A DNA stretch of 64,000 nt from positions 124,001 through 188,000 of the forward strand of contig BMTH01000007.1 of the NCBI GenBank assembly GCA_014649575.1, in the 5' to 3' direction. Positions within the stretch are counted from its first letter, which is position 1, and each line of letters opens with the position of its first letter. The translations under genes and the position numbers were made by a program. Of the stretch, positions 1 to 8,362 are shown in pieces. Under the pieces are notes generated by a model. That model was not told the DNA's origin, did no database searches, and worked only from the letters and a program-made list of their open reading frames with translations. The stretch is from Streptomyces griseoincarnatus (lineage in GTDB: Bacteria; Actinomycetota; Actinomycetes; Streptomycetales; Streptomycetaceae).

Positions 1-2
1 GC

Positions 3-215
3 GGTCCCGTGCGGCTGGACCGGCACCCCGTCCCGCCGCCCTGCCACTGCCACTTCGACGTGCAGTACGCGGCCCTGGCCACGCCGGACGCCGTGCACGC
101 GGTCAGCGACGAGTCCCTGGACGTGCGCTGGTTCCCGTACGACGAGGTGCCGGAGGTGGCGGACGACTCGGTCGTACGGCTGCTCGACGCCACGCGCACG
201 AGGCTCGACATCTGA
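3..215 (+). CDS. Nudix hydrolase, C-terminal fragment (5' truncated by window edge)
   Basis: Only the last 70 or so codons are present, open to the left edge and ending in TGA. The visible part reads HCHFDVQYAAL, then LDVRWFPYDEVPE and a short helix, the pattern of the C-terminal half of Nudix hydrolases in which a conserved W-F-P-x-D/E element follows the Nudix box. The Nudix box itself lies outside the window, so the substrate cannot be guessed. Family call is by resemblance of this tail only. Confidence 0.6.
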   Translation, partial: GPVRLDRHPVPPPCHCHFDVQYAALATPDAVHAVSDESLDVRWFPYDEVPEVADDSVVRLLDATRTRLDI

Positions 216-272
216 GACGGGCGAAGGGGCCGCGCCCTTCCGTGGGTACGGCCCCTGCGTGCGTGCGGGGGG

Positions 273-1028
273 TCAGCTCCAGACGTTGCCCTGGTTCTGC
301 CCGCGGGCGCCCTGCTGGCCCATGCCGTACTGCGCGGCGAGGCCGCCGCCGATCTGGGCGTTCTGCGGAGGCAGCAGTTCACTCGGCTGGACCAACGCGA
401 ACCCGTTGCCCATGAAACTGAGCTCCCAGCCCTCGCCGGTGTTGCCGCGGCGCCGCCACACCCCGGAGGAGTGCGTCTGGGCCTGCATCTGCACCCGCAG
501 TGACGTGGACCAGGCGACGATGGCGTCCGCGTCGCAGTTGACGTACTTGTCCGGCGTCACCTGGAGCAGCAGCGGCATGCCCGAGGTCATCAGCGCGACC
601 TTGCCCCGGCCGGTGATGTTGAGCTGGTACTTCCCCGAGCCGGAAATGCCGTAGAGGCTGTCGACGGCGATGACCTCGTGGTGCAGGGAGGAGTCCATCG
701 CCAGGACGTAGCTGCTGTCGACCGTCAGGCCGTCCTGCTCGACGTCCATGATGTGGATGCGCTGGGCGAGGTTGGCGAGGTAGACGGTGCCCTGCCCGTG
801 GCAGCGCATCAGGTCCAGGCCCTCGCCGGTGTGCGCCCGCGCGCGGGACTGCTGGTTGCTCTGGTACTCGGCGTCGAACTCGACGAGACCCTGGTAGGCG
901 ACCATGGCGCCCTTGCGGGCGAGGATGTCGTCGGTCCCCTCGAGGGCGACCCGGAGCATCTGCCCGTTCTGCAGGCTCCAGCGGTCCTGGGTCTGCTGCT
1001 CGTTGTGCGCGAAAAGCGGACTCTGCAT
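273..1028 (-). CDS. AIM24 family protein (third of three in tandem)
   Basis: 251 residues from an ATG at 1028 preceded by GGGGA; an upstream in-frame start would run into the preceding gene. The whole protein is one AIM24/TIGR00266-type beta domain: KGAMVAYQG near residue 40, GLDLMRCHGQGTVYL near 80, an ISGSGKYQL/RGKVAL pair in the middle and DADAIVAWS near 180. No signal peptide or membrane segment. It is the last gene of a three-gene leftward operon of AIM24 paralogues (16-bp gap to the previous one). The biochemical function of bacterial AIM24 proteins is not established; the yeast namesake is a mitochondrial inner-membrane organising factor. Confidence 0.85.
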   Translation of the reverse strand: MQSPLFAHNEQQTQDRWSLQNGQMLRVALEGTDDILARKGAMVAYQGLVEFDAEYQSNQQSRARAHTGEGLDLMRCHGQGTVYLANLAQRIHIMDVEQDGLTVDSSYVLAMDSSLHHEVIAVDSLYGISGSGKYQLNITGRGKVALMTSGMPLLLQVTPDKYVNCDADAIVAWSTSLRVQMQAQTHSSGVWRRRGNTGEGWELSFMGNGFALVQPSELLPPQNAQIGGGLAAQYGMGQQGARGQNQGNVWS

Positions 1029-1044
1029 GGTGTGGTGTTCCCCC

Positions 1045-1725
1045 TCAGCCCCGGACCCGGAGGCGGTCGGTGCTGTCCTCACTGGGCTGGACGACGACGA
1101 TGCCCTGACCGGAGAAGGCCATCTGGTAGGCCTCGCCGCTGCCGCGGCCGATCAGCGACTGGGCGCGGAAGCTGCGCTTGCCCTTCACCTTGAGGTTCGG
1201 GGACCAGGCGACCAGCGCGTCCGGGTCGACGTACGTCTCGTCCTCGCCGCCTCCGCAGTCGACGACGATGGGCTTGCCGCGCGAGGTCAGCGCGACCCAG
1301 CCCTGGCCGGAGATCTTGGTGTTCCACAGGCCCTGCCCGGCGAACTTCGCCAGGCCCTTGACCCGCTCCACGCCCCAGGTGAGGTGCGCGTCGAAGGCGA
1401 GCAGGTTGGTGGCGTTGACGGAGATGCCCTCGCCGTTGAGGTTGATCACGACGACGTTGGCGCCGTAGTCGGCCAGGTAGAGCAGGCCGTCGCCGGAGCA
1501 CTTCATCAGAGGCGCCCCCTCCCCGGTGAGCCAGTCCTTGGCGATCTGGCGGACGGCGGACGGGTTGGGCTCGTACTGGACGAAGCCCTCGTAGGCGACC
1601 ATCGAGCCGACGCGCGCGAAGAGGTCGTGCCCGGTCTGCATGGCGACCTTCAGCATGTGGTTGCCGTGGTTCTCCATGCGGGCGGTGACGGGTGCGGGGG
1701 CGTAGCCCGCGAGTGGCTGGTTCAT
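1045..1725 (-). CDS. AIM24 family protein (second of three in tandem)
   Basis: 226 residues from ATG 1725, with GGGAG a few bases upstream; longer in-frame extensions overlap the preceding gene and look non-coding. Single AIM24 domain: GSMVAYEGFVQYEP near residue 35, LMKCSGDGLLYLADYG near 65, SGQGWVAL and DPDALVAWSPNLKVK toward the C-terminus. Lies 11 bp after the TerD-AIM24 gene and 16 bp before the third paralogue, so co-translation within one mRNA is likely. Divergent enough from its neighbours to suggest old duplication. Role unknown. Confidence 0.85.
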   Translation of the reverse strand: MNQPLAGYAPAPVTARMENHGNHMLKVAMQTGHDLFARVGSMVAYEGFVQYEPNPSAVRQIAKDWLTGEGAPLMKCSGDGLLYLADYGANVVVINLNGEGISVNATNLLAFDAHLTWGVERVKGLAKFAGQGLWNTKISGQGWVALTSRGKPIVVDCGGGEDETYVDPDALVAWSPNLKVKGKRSFRAQSLIGRGSGEAYQMAFSGQGIVVVQPSEDSTDRLRVRG

Positions 1726-1736
1726 GACGGGCTCCC

Positions 1737-3500
1737 TCAGATCTCGTACGGCTGGACGACGATGAAGTTGCCGGGCGCTCCCCGGAACTGCAGGTTCACG
1801 CTCTCGCCCGTGGCGCCCGGGTAGGAGTTGCGGCGCATCCGCACCTGGCTGGAGACGACCACCTGGGCGGCGGCCGACCAGGCCACGACGGCGTTGGCGT
1901 CGGCGAACGTGGTGGGCGTGACCGGCAGCACCACGGGGATGCCATGCGTCTTCACGACGATCGTGCCGGTGCCCTGGAACTGCATCGTGAACAGCGCGCC
2001 GCCGGGGATGCCGTGCCCCTCGATACGGCGGACCTCGTACTGGAGGCCCTCGTCGAAGGCGAGGACGTTCTCCGCGGAGACGCACACGGCGTCACCCTGG
2101 AGCTCGATCGGGTGCAGCATCGTGGAGTTCTCGGCGAAGAACACCTGCCCCTGGCCGGTGCAGCGCATCAGCTGCATCTCCTGGCCGGTGGCGTTGCCGA
2201 CGATGCGGCCGGTGAAGCCGGCGCCCTTGTAGCTGAAGTCGACCTTGCCCTGGTAGAGCACCATGCTGCCCTGGCGGGCCAGCACGGGCGTGCCGCCGAT
2301 GCCCAGGTCGGCGCGGACCAGTTTCTTGTTCTGCTGGGTCCAGCGCTGTCCGGTGGGCGTCTCCTTGAACTGCTGGAGCGCGCCGAGCACGCCGGGCGCC
2401 TGCGGTGCGCCCTGAGGCATGCCCTGGGGTGCGCCGTAGGGGGCCTGCTGGTGGGGCATCTGGCCCGGCGGCATCTGTCCGGGCGGGGGCTGCTGTCCGT
2501 AGCCGGGCGGCGGGGCGGGCGCCTGCGGGGCGGCGGGCGGCATGCCGTAGCCGGGCGGAGGCGCGGGGGCCTGCGGCGCGGCCGGGGGCAGGCCGTAGCC
2601 CGGCGGCGGGGCAGGGGCCTGCGGCGGGGCGGGCGGCTGTCCGTACCCCGGGGGCGGCGGGGGCGTCTGGCCGCCGTGAGGAGCGGGAGCCGGGGCCGGG
2701 GGCGGCACCGGCGAGCCTCCGGGCGGGGTCTGCATGGGCGCGACGATGGTCGGTGCGGAGTGCACCGGCGGCGCGGCGGGGGCGGGGGCCGGCGGGGGCG
2801 CGAAGCCCTGGGCGGGCTGCGGCGCGGGCGCCGGACCGGGGATCGGCGCGCCACCTCCGGGGGCGCCGAACGCGGGCGGCGCGGCGGCCTGCGCGGGCGG
2901 GGCGAAACCGGGTGCGGCCTGCGGGGCCTGCGGCTGCGGGGCCTGCTGCGGCTCGGACGCCGCGGGCTCGTCCTCGGCCACCTCGCCGCCGAAGTTCCGC
3001 AGGAGCGCGTCGAGACCGCCGTCGAAGCCCTGTCCGACGGCGGCGAACCGCCACACGTCCTTGAAGTAGAAGTCGCCGAGCATCACGGCCCGCTCGGTGG
3101 TGAACTCCGAGCCGTTGAACGGGTACCGCGCCACTTCCTCGCCGCCGGCGACGATACGGATGTACCCGGGACCGATCTGCGACATCTGCCCGGCGCCGTC
3201 GATGGTCGCCGTGAAGGAGAGCTTCTTGATCTGCTGCGGGATCCGGTCCAGCGTCACGCGGAAGGACTCCGTGTCGCCCGCCTGGGCGCCCAGCAGCTGG
3301 ATGGACTCCTCGGGGGACTTCGGCTGGTTGTAGAAGATGAAGTACCGGTCGTCGGAGAGCCGTTCGTCGGCGTCGAGTCCGAAGCAGCTGATGTCGAAGC
3401 TGAGCCCCGGGCCGGCGATCTGTACCCCGACGTACAGGTCCGTGCCCGCGGTGAGGTCACTGATCCTGGCCTTGTGGCCGCGTTGGAATTCCCTGGCCAT
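1737..3500 (-). CDS. TerD domain-proline-rich linker-AIM24 fusion protein
   Basis: 587 residues, ATG at 3500. Residues 1-175 are a TerD-type domain (FDISCFGLDAD, DDRYFIFYNQP, RAVMLGDFYFKDVWRFAAVGQGF), the calcium-binding beta fold of tellurite/stress-resistance TerD proteins. Residues about 180-375 are a low-complexity Pro/Ala/Gly linker with a PPPGYG repeat. Residues 385-587 are an AIM24 domain (QGSMVLYQGKVDF, LMRCTGQGQVFFAENS, NAVVAWSAAAQVVVSS). It heads the AIM24 operon. Ter-domain proteins are associated with membrane and stress complexes; the fusion suggests that the two free AIM24 proteins work with TerD-type modules. Function inferred from domains only. Confidence 0.88.
   Translation of the reverse strand: MAREFQRGHKARISDLTAGTDLYVGVQIAGPGLSFDISCFGLDADERLSDDRYFIFYNQPKSPEESIQLLGAQAGDTESFRVTLDRIPQQIKKLSFTATIDGAGQMSQIGPGYIRIVAGGEEVARYPFNGSEFTTERAVMLGDFYFKDVWRFAAVGQGFDGGLDALLRNFGGEVAEDEPAASEPQQAPQPQAPQAAPGFAPPAQAAAPPAFGAPGGGAPIPGPAPAPQPAQGFAPPPAPAPAAPPVHSAPTIVAPMQTPPGGSPVPPPAPAPAPHGGQTPPPPPGYGQPPAPPQAPAPPPGYGLPPAAPQAPAPPPGYGMPPAAPQAPAPPPGYGQQPPPGQMPPGQMPHQQAPYGAPQGMPQGAPQAPGVLGALQQFKETPTGQRWTQQNKKLVRADLGIGGTPVLARQGSMVLYQGKVDFSYKGAGFTGRIVGNATGQEMQLMRCTGQGQVFFAENSTMLHPIELQGDAVCVSAENVLAFDEGLQYEVRRIEGHGIPGGALFTMQFQGTGTIVVKTHGIPVVLPVTPTTFADANAVVAWSAAAQVVVSSQVRMRRNSYPGATGESVNLQFRGAPGNFIVVQPYEI
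2470..2665 (-). repeat. Coding minisatellite, PPPGYG linker of the TerD-AIM24 gene
   Basis: About four imperfect 48-nt units encoding PAPPPGYGxPPAAPQA lie in the linker between the TerD and AIM24 domains. Unit length is a multiple of three, so copy-number change would keep the frame. Confidence 0.75.
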
Positions 3501-3661
3501 ACGTACGACCGTCCCCCATCCCGAATGTGAGTGCGTCGCGCCAGGCTAACGGCAATCCCCGACAGCGGAAGAAGTCGGTACAGACCCGGTACACAACGCG
3601 CAGGAGCCCTCGCTCCGCGTCCGCACCGGGAGGCGTCCGGGGGTGCCGGTGCGGGGCGGTG

Positions 3662-4258
3662 TCACTCGTCCCGGGCGCCTGGGACGTGCGGCAGGCGCTC
3701 GGCCGCGACCACGCCCTCGAGGTAGCCGCGAGCCCGTTCGGTCCGCGGGTACGCCTCGAGGAGCCGCCAGAACCGGGGTCCGTGCCCCGGCACCAGAAGG
3801 TGCGCCAGCTCGTGGCAGAGCACGTAGTCGACGACGTACTCCGGCATGCCCTGGAGCCGGTGGGACAGCCGGATGCTCCCGTCGGAGGGGGTGCAGGAAC
3901 CCCAGCGCGTGTTCTGGTTGGTCACCCAGCGCACCGAGCGGGGGCGGGCCCGCCCGTCGAAGTACTGCTCCGACAGGCGCCGCGCGCGCTCGGCCAGCTC
4001 GGCGTCCCCGAGGGTCCGTCTGCTCTCCTGGGCGGCGAGCTTGTCGAGCATGACGCGCACCCAGCGCTGCTCCTCCGCCTCGGACATGCGGGCGGGGATG
4101 AGCACGACGGTGCGATCGCCCTCGCGGTACGCGGAGACCGTCCGGCGTCGGCGGGCACTCCTGCGGACCTCGATCGCGCTCGCCCGTGAGCCGTCCGTCG
4201 GCTGGCTCTTCGCGCTGCGCTGAGACGTTCCGGCGCGGTGCAGTGGGTCGGCGGGCAC
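3662..4258 (-). CDS. YgjP-like (DUF45) zinc metallopeptidase
   Basis: 198 residues from GTG 4258; the open frame continues upstream but into a divergent promoter region. The signature of the YgjP/M48-like family is clear: NTRWGSC near residue 105, a core with VVDYVLCHELAHLLVPGH near 145-160 in which HELAH supplies two zinc ligands and the catalytic Glu, and a downstream H-G-P-x-F-W element. No signal peptide, so cytosolic. The gene is transcribed away from the ThiF-like gene at 4509 across a 250-bp intergenic region. Substrate unknown. A weak 8-bp hairpin (3622-3629 with 3646-3653) follows the stop. Confidence 0.8.
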   Translation of the reverse strand: MPADPLHRAGTSQRSAKSQPTDGSRASAIEVRRSARRRRTVSAYREGDRTVVLIPARMSEAEEQRWVRVMLDKLAAQESRRTLGDAELAERARRLSEQYFDGRARPRSVRWVTNQNTRWGSCTPSDGSIRLSHRLQGMPEYVVDYVLCHELAHLLVPGHGPRFWRLLEAYPRTERARGYLEGVVAAERLPHVPGARDE

Positions 4259-4336
4259 GTCCCGACCGTACCCGCTGGACCGGGGGAAGTCCCGGCTCCG
4301 GGACGCTTCTCCGGCGATCCCGTCACCGAGCGCCGG

Positions 4337-4369
4337 ATTTGTACGACAAATTCGGGCACCTGTGGACAA
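4337..4369. promoter_or_regulatory. ATTTGT-ACG-ACAAAT palindrome followed by a DnaA-box-like TGTGGACAA
   Basis: In the divergent region between the metallopeptidase and the ThiF-like gene, a 6+6 inverted repeat (4337-4342, 4346-4351) is followed 9 bp later by TGTGGACAA (4361-4369), the complement of the Streptomyces-preferred DnaA box TTGTCCACA. The same two elements (ATTTGTACGAC then CTGTGGACAAC, 12-13 bp apart) recur upstream of uvrD2. Function is inferred from position and the repeat occurrence. Confidence 0.4.
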
Positions 4370-4508
4370 CTCTCGACGTCCCCCCGGCGGACCCGGGCAT
4401 GCTGGCAGCGCCGGCCGGGACCCGCGACGGGTCCGGGACGGCCGGTGAGCAGTGTCACGCCTGGTCGCCGATGGATCAGGCGCGTGTCAGGACAGACGGG
4501 GGTCAGTC

Positions 4509-5756
4509 ATGCATCCGATGCTCAAGCCCGCTCTCAGGCGCGGCTGGCGCGACCGCAACACCGTGCAGTTCGGGATGACACCGGCCCAGGCGCTGACCCT
4601 GGGCCCGGTGGACACGGCCACGGGCAGCCTGCTGGAGCTGCTCGACGGCACGCGAGGCCTGGAGCTGCTGCGCGAGGAGGGCCGGCGCATGGAACTGCCC
4701 GACGGTCATGTCGACCGGCTGGTGCGGCGGCTGTCACGGGCAAGGCTGCTGGACGACTCCCGGGGCGGCGGGCCGGCCGCCGACGCCCTGCGCGGGAGAT
4801 CCGAGGCGCTGGACAGGCTCCGCCCGGACTGGGCGTCGCTCGGCCTGACCACCGCCGGGCCGGGCGACCCGCTGCGCGTGCTGGCGGCGCGGCGGAGTAT
4901 GCGAGTGCAGGTCAGAGGCGTGGGCCGAGTGGGCGCGACGGTGGCGGCGCTGCTGTCGGGAGCCGGCGTCGGCGAGGTCGAGGTGCGGGACGTCGGCCGG
5001 GTGGAGCCGTGGGACGTGGCGCCGGGCGGGCTGCCGGCCGACGCGGTCGGCGAGCGCAGGGAGGAGGCGGCCCGCCGCGTCGTACGCCGGTGCGCGCCGG
5101 ACCGCTCTCCGCGCGGTTCGGTCCGCTCGCCCCTGGCCGGTGACGTCACCGGCCGCTCCCTGGTGGTGCTCGCCCCGCGGGACGACGTCGCCGTGCACGC
5201 GCCGGATCCGGTGTCGGCCGAACCGCTTCTGGTGTCGGGCACTCCGCATCTCCACGCCGGGGTGGTGGAGGGCACCGGTGTGGTGGGTCCACTCGTCCTG
5301 CCCGGCGAGTCGGCGTGCGCGGGCTGTCTCCAGGAGGACCGGATCGACCGGGACCCGGCGTGGCCGCGGCTGGTGGCCCAGTGGCGCTCGGGCCGGCAGC
5401 GCAGGGTGGGCGCCTGTGATCTCGCGCTTGCCGCGACGGTCGCGGGACTGGCCGCGACGCACGCGCTGGCCTTCCTCGACGGGCGGGTGCCGTCCAGCGC
5501 GGGCGCCCGCTGGGAGGTGTCCCTGCCTCAGCTGCACTGGCAGCCCCGGCCGCTCGTGCCGCACCGCCGCTGCCCCTGCGGAGCCGCGGGCACCGGCCCG
5601 GGCGGGGGTGACGGGGGCCCGGAGAAAGGTAAGGGAGAACACACCTCCGCCGACGGGGGGTCGCACGAGACAATGGCCGGGCACGGGCCGTCGAAGGAGT
5701 CACGCCGTCAGGCGGACGCGGAGCGGCCGGCAGGGACCTGGAGGGCGCATGTCTGA
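4509..5756 (+). CDS. ThiF/E1-like protein of the TOMM-cyclodehydratase type
   Basis: 415 residues from ATG 4509 with GGGGGT upstream. The N-terminal ~90 residues (MHPMLKPALRRGWRD, LLELLDGTRGLELL) resemble the RiPP-recognition-like wing of azoline/TOMM maturation proteins; residues ~130-360 look like a Rossmann E1/ThiF fold (RVGATVAALLSGAGVGEVEVRD) without an intact ATP-binding Arg finger that I can recognise. Cys pairs CAGC (near 270) and CPCG (near 355) could hold zinc. The end overlaps the start of the ABC1 kinase by 8 bp, implying coupling. No precursor peptide or YcaO gene is nearby, so the protein may have a housekeeping role; family call is moderate. Confidence 0.65.
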   Translation: MHPMLKPALRRGWRDRNTVQFGMTPAQALTLGPVDTATGSLLELLDGTRGLELLREEGRRMELPDGHVDRLVRRLSRARLLDDSRGGGPAADALRGRSEALDRLRPDWASLGLTTAGPGDPLRVLAARRSMRVQVRGVGRVGATVAALLSGAGVGEVEVRDVGRVEPWDVAPGGLPADAVGERREEAARRVVRRCAPDRSPRGSVRSPLAGDVTGRSLVVLAPRDDVAVHAPDPVSAEPLLVSGTPHLHAGVVEGTGVVGPLVLPGESACAGCLQEDRIDRDPAWPRLVAQWRSGRQRRVGACDLALAATVAGLAATHALAFLDGRVPSSAGARWEVSLPQLHWQPRPLVPHRRCPCGAAGTGPGGGDGGPEKGKGEHTSADGGSHETMAGHGPSKESRRQADAERPAGTWRAHV

Positions 5757-7116
5757 TCTTCCCCGCAAGGCGGTCACCCGCACCGCCAAGCTGGCCGCGC
5801 TCCCGCTCGGCTTCGCCGGGCGGGCCACCTGGGGACTCGGCAAGCGGATCGTGGGCGAGTCCGCGGAGCTGGTCGGCCGGGAGCTCCAGCAGCGCACCGC
5901 CGACCAGCTGTTCAAGGTGCTGGGCGAGCTCAAGGGCGGCGCCATGAAGTTCGGCCAGGCCCTGTCCGTCTTCGAGTCGGCCCTGCCCGAGGAGGTCGCA
6001 GGGCCCTACCGAGCCGCCCTGACCAAGCTTCAGGAGGCCGCCCCGCCGTTGCCGACCCGCACGGTCCACGGGGTGCTGGCGGAGCGGCTGGGCGAGGACT
6101 GGCAGGAGCTGTTCCGGACGTTCGACGACAAGCCGGCCGCGGCGGCCTCCATCGGCCAGGTGCACCGGGCGGTGTGGCACGACGGCCGTGAGGTCGCGGT
6201 CAAGGTGCAGTACCCGGGCGCCGGTGAGGCCCTGCTGTCCGACCTCAACCAGCTGAGCCGTTTCGCCCGGCTGCTGGGGCCGCTGGTACCCGGCATGGAC
6301 GTCAAGCCGCTCATCACGGAGCTCAAGGACCGGGTCTCCGAGGAACTGGACTACGGCCTGGAGGCGCAGGCGCAGCGGGCGCACGCGGAGGAGTTCGCCG
6401 GCGACCCGGACGTGGTCGTGCCGGACGTGGTGCACCAGTGCGACCAGGTGCTGGTCACCGAATGGATCGACGGCACCCCGCTGTCGGAGGTCATCGCGGA
6501 CGGCACCGAGGAGCAGCGCGACCGGGCCGGACAGCTCCTGGCCCGTTTCCTCTTCTCCGGCCCCGCCCGCACGGGTCTGCTGCACGCCGACCCGCACCCG
6601 GGCAATTTCCGTCTGCTGCCCGGAGGCCCGGGCGGCGAGGACGACTGGCGCCTGGGCGTCCTGGACTTCGGCACGGTCGACCGGCTCCCGGGCGGGCTGC
6701 CCGCCCCCATCGGCGAGGCGCTGCGGATGACGCTGGACGGCGAGGCGGAGGCCGTCTACGAGATGCTCTGCGCGGAGGGTTTCGTCAAGGAATCCGTCGA
6801 GCTGGACCCCGACGCGGTCCTCGACTACCTGGAACCGATCATCGAGCCGGCGCGGGTCGAGGCGTTCACCTTCACCCGAGGCTGGATGCGCCGTCAGGCG
6901 GCACGGATAGCGGACGTCCGCTCCCCCGCCCACCAGTTGGCCAAGCAGCTCAACCTGCCGCCGGCCTATCTGCTGATTCACCGGGTCACGCTGAGCACCA
7001 TCGGTGTGCTGTGCCAGCTCGGGGCGACGGTGCGGCTGCGGGACGAACTGGAGGACTGGCTGCCGGAGTTCGTCCCCGGGGAGCCGGGCGAGGAGGAGGA
7101 AGCGGCTCAGGCCTGA
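5749..7116 (+). CDS. ABC1/UbiB (ADCK) family atypical kinase
   Basis: 455 residues. Characteristic ADCK elements are present in order: GGAMKFGQALS (the KxGQ motif, near residue 66), AAASIGQVHRAVW (glycine-loop replacement, near 130), VAVKVQYPG with the ATP-site Lys, EELDY near 205, LLHADPHPGNF catalytic loop near 280 and LDFGTVD metal motif near 305. Such proteins support quinone/lipid metabolism or membrane-lipid extraction, acting at the inner membrane face. The ATG lies inside the end of the ThiF-like gene (8-bp overlap). An ABC1 gene beside whiB7 is also found in mycobacteria (Rv3197), where it has been linked to macrolide tolerance. Confidence 0.92.
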   Translation: MSDLPRKAVTRTAKLAALPLGFAGRATWGLGKRIVGESAELVGRELQQRTADQLFKVLGELKGGAMKFGQALSVFESALPEEVAGPYRAALTKLQEAAPPLPTRTVHGVLAERLGEDWQELFRTFDDKPAAAASIGQVHRAVWHDGREVAVKVQYPGAGEALLSDLNQLSRFARLLGPLVPGMDVKPLITELKDRVSEELDYGLEAQAQRAHAEEFAGDPDVVVPDVVHQCDQVLVTEWIDGTPLSEVIADGTEEQRDRAGQLLARFLFSGPARTGLLHADPHPGNFRLLPGGPGGEDDWRLGVLDFGTVDRLPGGLPAPIGEALRMTLDGEAEAVYEMLCAEGFVKESVELDPDAVLDYLEPIIEPARVEAFTFTRGWMRRQAARIADVRSPAHQLAKQLNLPPAYLLIHRVTLSTIGVLCQLGATVRLRDELEDWLPEFVPGEPGEEEEAAQA

Positions 7117-7161
7117 GCGCGCCCGGGCCGGCGTGCCCGAGTCCCGGCGGAGCCGGGGCGT

Positions 7162-7368
7162 TCACCACCACTGCGAGTCGAGGCGCCCCTCGATCGCGCG
7201 CAGGTTCTCCCGGGAGCAGCGCTCGCAGTAGTGCAGCCGGACGCCGTTCTCCACAGAAAGGGTCCAGGTCGGCGGCGGACCGTCGGCTCGGACACCGCAG
7301 CGGGCGCAGGCAAGCGGCTTGGACTCCGTGGCGGAGCCCTCGTCGTCGCCGTCGTGAGGACTGGTCAC
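7162..7368 (-). CDS. Small zinc-ribbon protein, conserved hypothetical
   Basis: 68 residues from GTG 7368 (the longer ATG-like extension at 7437 would cross a strong terminator hairpin, which argues against it). Two CxxC pairs, CARC near residue 20 and CERC near 50, would form a zinc ribbon: LACARCGVRA and LHYCERCSREN. Convergent with the ABC1 kinase. Role unknown. Confidence 0.7.
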   Translation of the reverse strand: MTSPHDGDDEGSATESKPLACARCGVRADGPPPTWTLSVENGVRLHYCERCSRENLRAIEGRLDSQWW

Positions 7369-7413
7369 GCGGTGACGATAACGCTGTGCCGAGCGCGGCG
7401 CTTCCTCAACGCA

Positions 7414-7453
7414 CCGCGGGGGCCGGTCCGTTCGCACGGACCGGCCCCCGCGG
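7414..7453. terminator. 17-bp GC stem terminator after the wblC operon
   Basis: Perfect inverted repeat 7414-7430 with 7437-7453, 6-base loop, lying 50 bp downstream of the wblC-associated ORF and just upstream of the zinc-ribbon gene. No T-tract, as is usual in Streptomyces. Confidence 0.8.
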
Positions 7454-7503
7454 GGAAGATCAGGGCCTCCGGCTGGGGAGACCGTCGCTTCGGGCGGCGT
7501 GCC

Positions 7504-7827
7504 CTACTGCATGACCGCCATGGCGAGCGCCCGGCGGGCGCGCCGCGAGGCGCGCTCGGCCCGGCGCTGCATCCGGCGCGCGGTCAGCAGGCCGCTGGCC
7601 TGCCTCTCCCGCTGCGCCTCCCGCAGTCGGTCGTGCATATGCGCACGAGCCAGGGCTTCTGGGATGAGTTGCATCTCTCGGGTCCTGTTCTGGCGCGAGT
7701 CGTTCGCACCGCTGGTGGTGAAGTCTTCGGTCGCGGAGCCTGCGGGCTCGTGGGTGGACGGCGTCATCGGGGCCTGCTTCTGGGGGTCGTGCGTGAGGGG
7801 ACGGTCGATCGTTCCGGGGGTGTTCAT
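7504..7827 (-). CDS. Hypothetical protein translationally coupled to wblC
   Basis: 107 residues; its ATG (7827) overlaps the wblC stop as ATGA, so it is made from the same message. The N-terminal half is polar and probably disordered; the C-terminal half is an Arg/Ala-rich helix (RRMQRRAERASRRARRAL). No recognised domain. Coupling to wblC suggests an accessory role in the same antibiotic-stress response or simply operon hitch-hiking. Confidence 0.65.
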   Translation of the reverse strand: MNTPGTIDRPLTHDPQKQAPMTPSTHEPAGSATEDFTTSGANDSRQNRTREMQLIPEALARAHMHDRLREAQRERQASGLLTARRMQRRAERASRRARRALAMAVMQ

Positions 7828-8192
7828 GCCGAGACCGGGTTCTTGCGCGGGCGGCCACGCGGCCGCTTCCGGGCGACGACAACGCCCTGGACGAACAGCT
7901 CGCCACCCCAGACGCCCCAGGGCTCACGCCGCTCCTTGGCGCCGGCGAGGCAGGCCTCGACCAGCGGGCAGGTACGGCAGAGGGACTTGGCGTACTCGAC
8001 GTCCGCGGGCGACTCGGCGAAGAAGACCTCCGGGTCGTAGGAGCGGCACGGGACGGGTACGCCGAGGTTCTCGATGGCGTCGTCGAGCGCGGTGAGCGCG
8101 GTGAGCGGAGTCAAGGTCGGGTCCTCCGTGGAGCCGGGCTTGGGGATCGTGTCGGAAGGCGGTACGGACGGGGCGTGCGCTTCGAGTTGCAC
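7824..8192 (-). CDS. wblC: WhiB-like [4Fe-4S] regulator WblC/WhiB7
   Basis: 122 residues. Four Cys at 49, 72, 75 and 81 (C-x22-C-x2-C-x5-C) bind an iron-sulfur cluster; GVWGG follows at 93-97 as the turn that contacts the principal sigma factor; the C-terminal RGRPRK (about 112-117) is the AT-hook that marks the WhiB7/WblC subfamily and binds AT-rich DNA just upstream of the -35. WblC activates intrinsic resistance to ribosome-targeting antibiotics. The gene has a ~590-nt leader with an upstream ORF and an attenuator hairpin (see separate entries), and an AT-rich element at its own promoter, consistent with autoregulation. Confidence 0.95.
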   Translation of the reverse strand: MQLEAHAPSVPPSDTIPKPGSTEDPTLTPLTALTALDDAIENLGVPVPCRSYDPEVFFAESPADVEYAKSLCRTCPLVEACLAGAKERREPWGVWGGELFVQGVVVARKRPRGRPRKNPVSA

Positions 8193-8307
8193 GGCGGGTC
8201 TTCCTCGTCTGGTCGTTTCCGGCCGGTCGGCCGGGTGTGCGGCTGGTACCGGGTTCTTTTCTTGTCCCGAGGCGCCTTGTCCTGTCTCCCCGTTCGGGGC
8301 AAACAGA

Positions 8308-8342
8308 AGGGCCGCGGATCCCGGATGGGGTTCCGCGGCCCT
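8308..8342 (-). terminator. Attenuator hairpin in the wblC leader
   Basis: 11-bp perfect stem 8308-8318 with 8332-8342. Read on the minus strand it is followed by TCTGTTTG, a modest U-rich tail. It lies 20 bases after the stop of the upstream ORF and 115 bases before the wblC start, the right place for premature termination that is relieved when ribosomes stall in the upstream ORF. Confidence 0.7.
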
Positions 8343-8362
8343 GAAGGCGCCGGCCTGATAAA

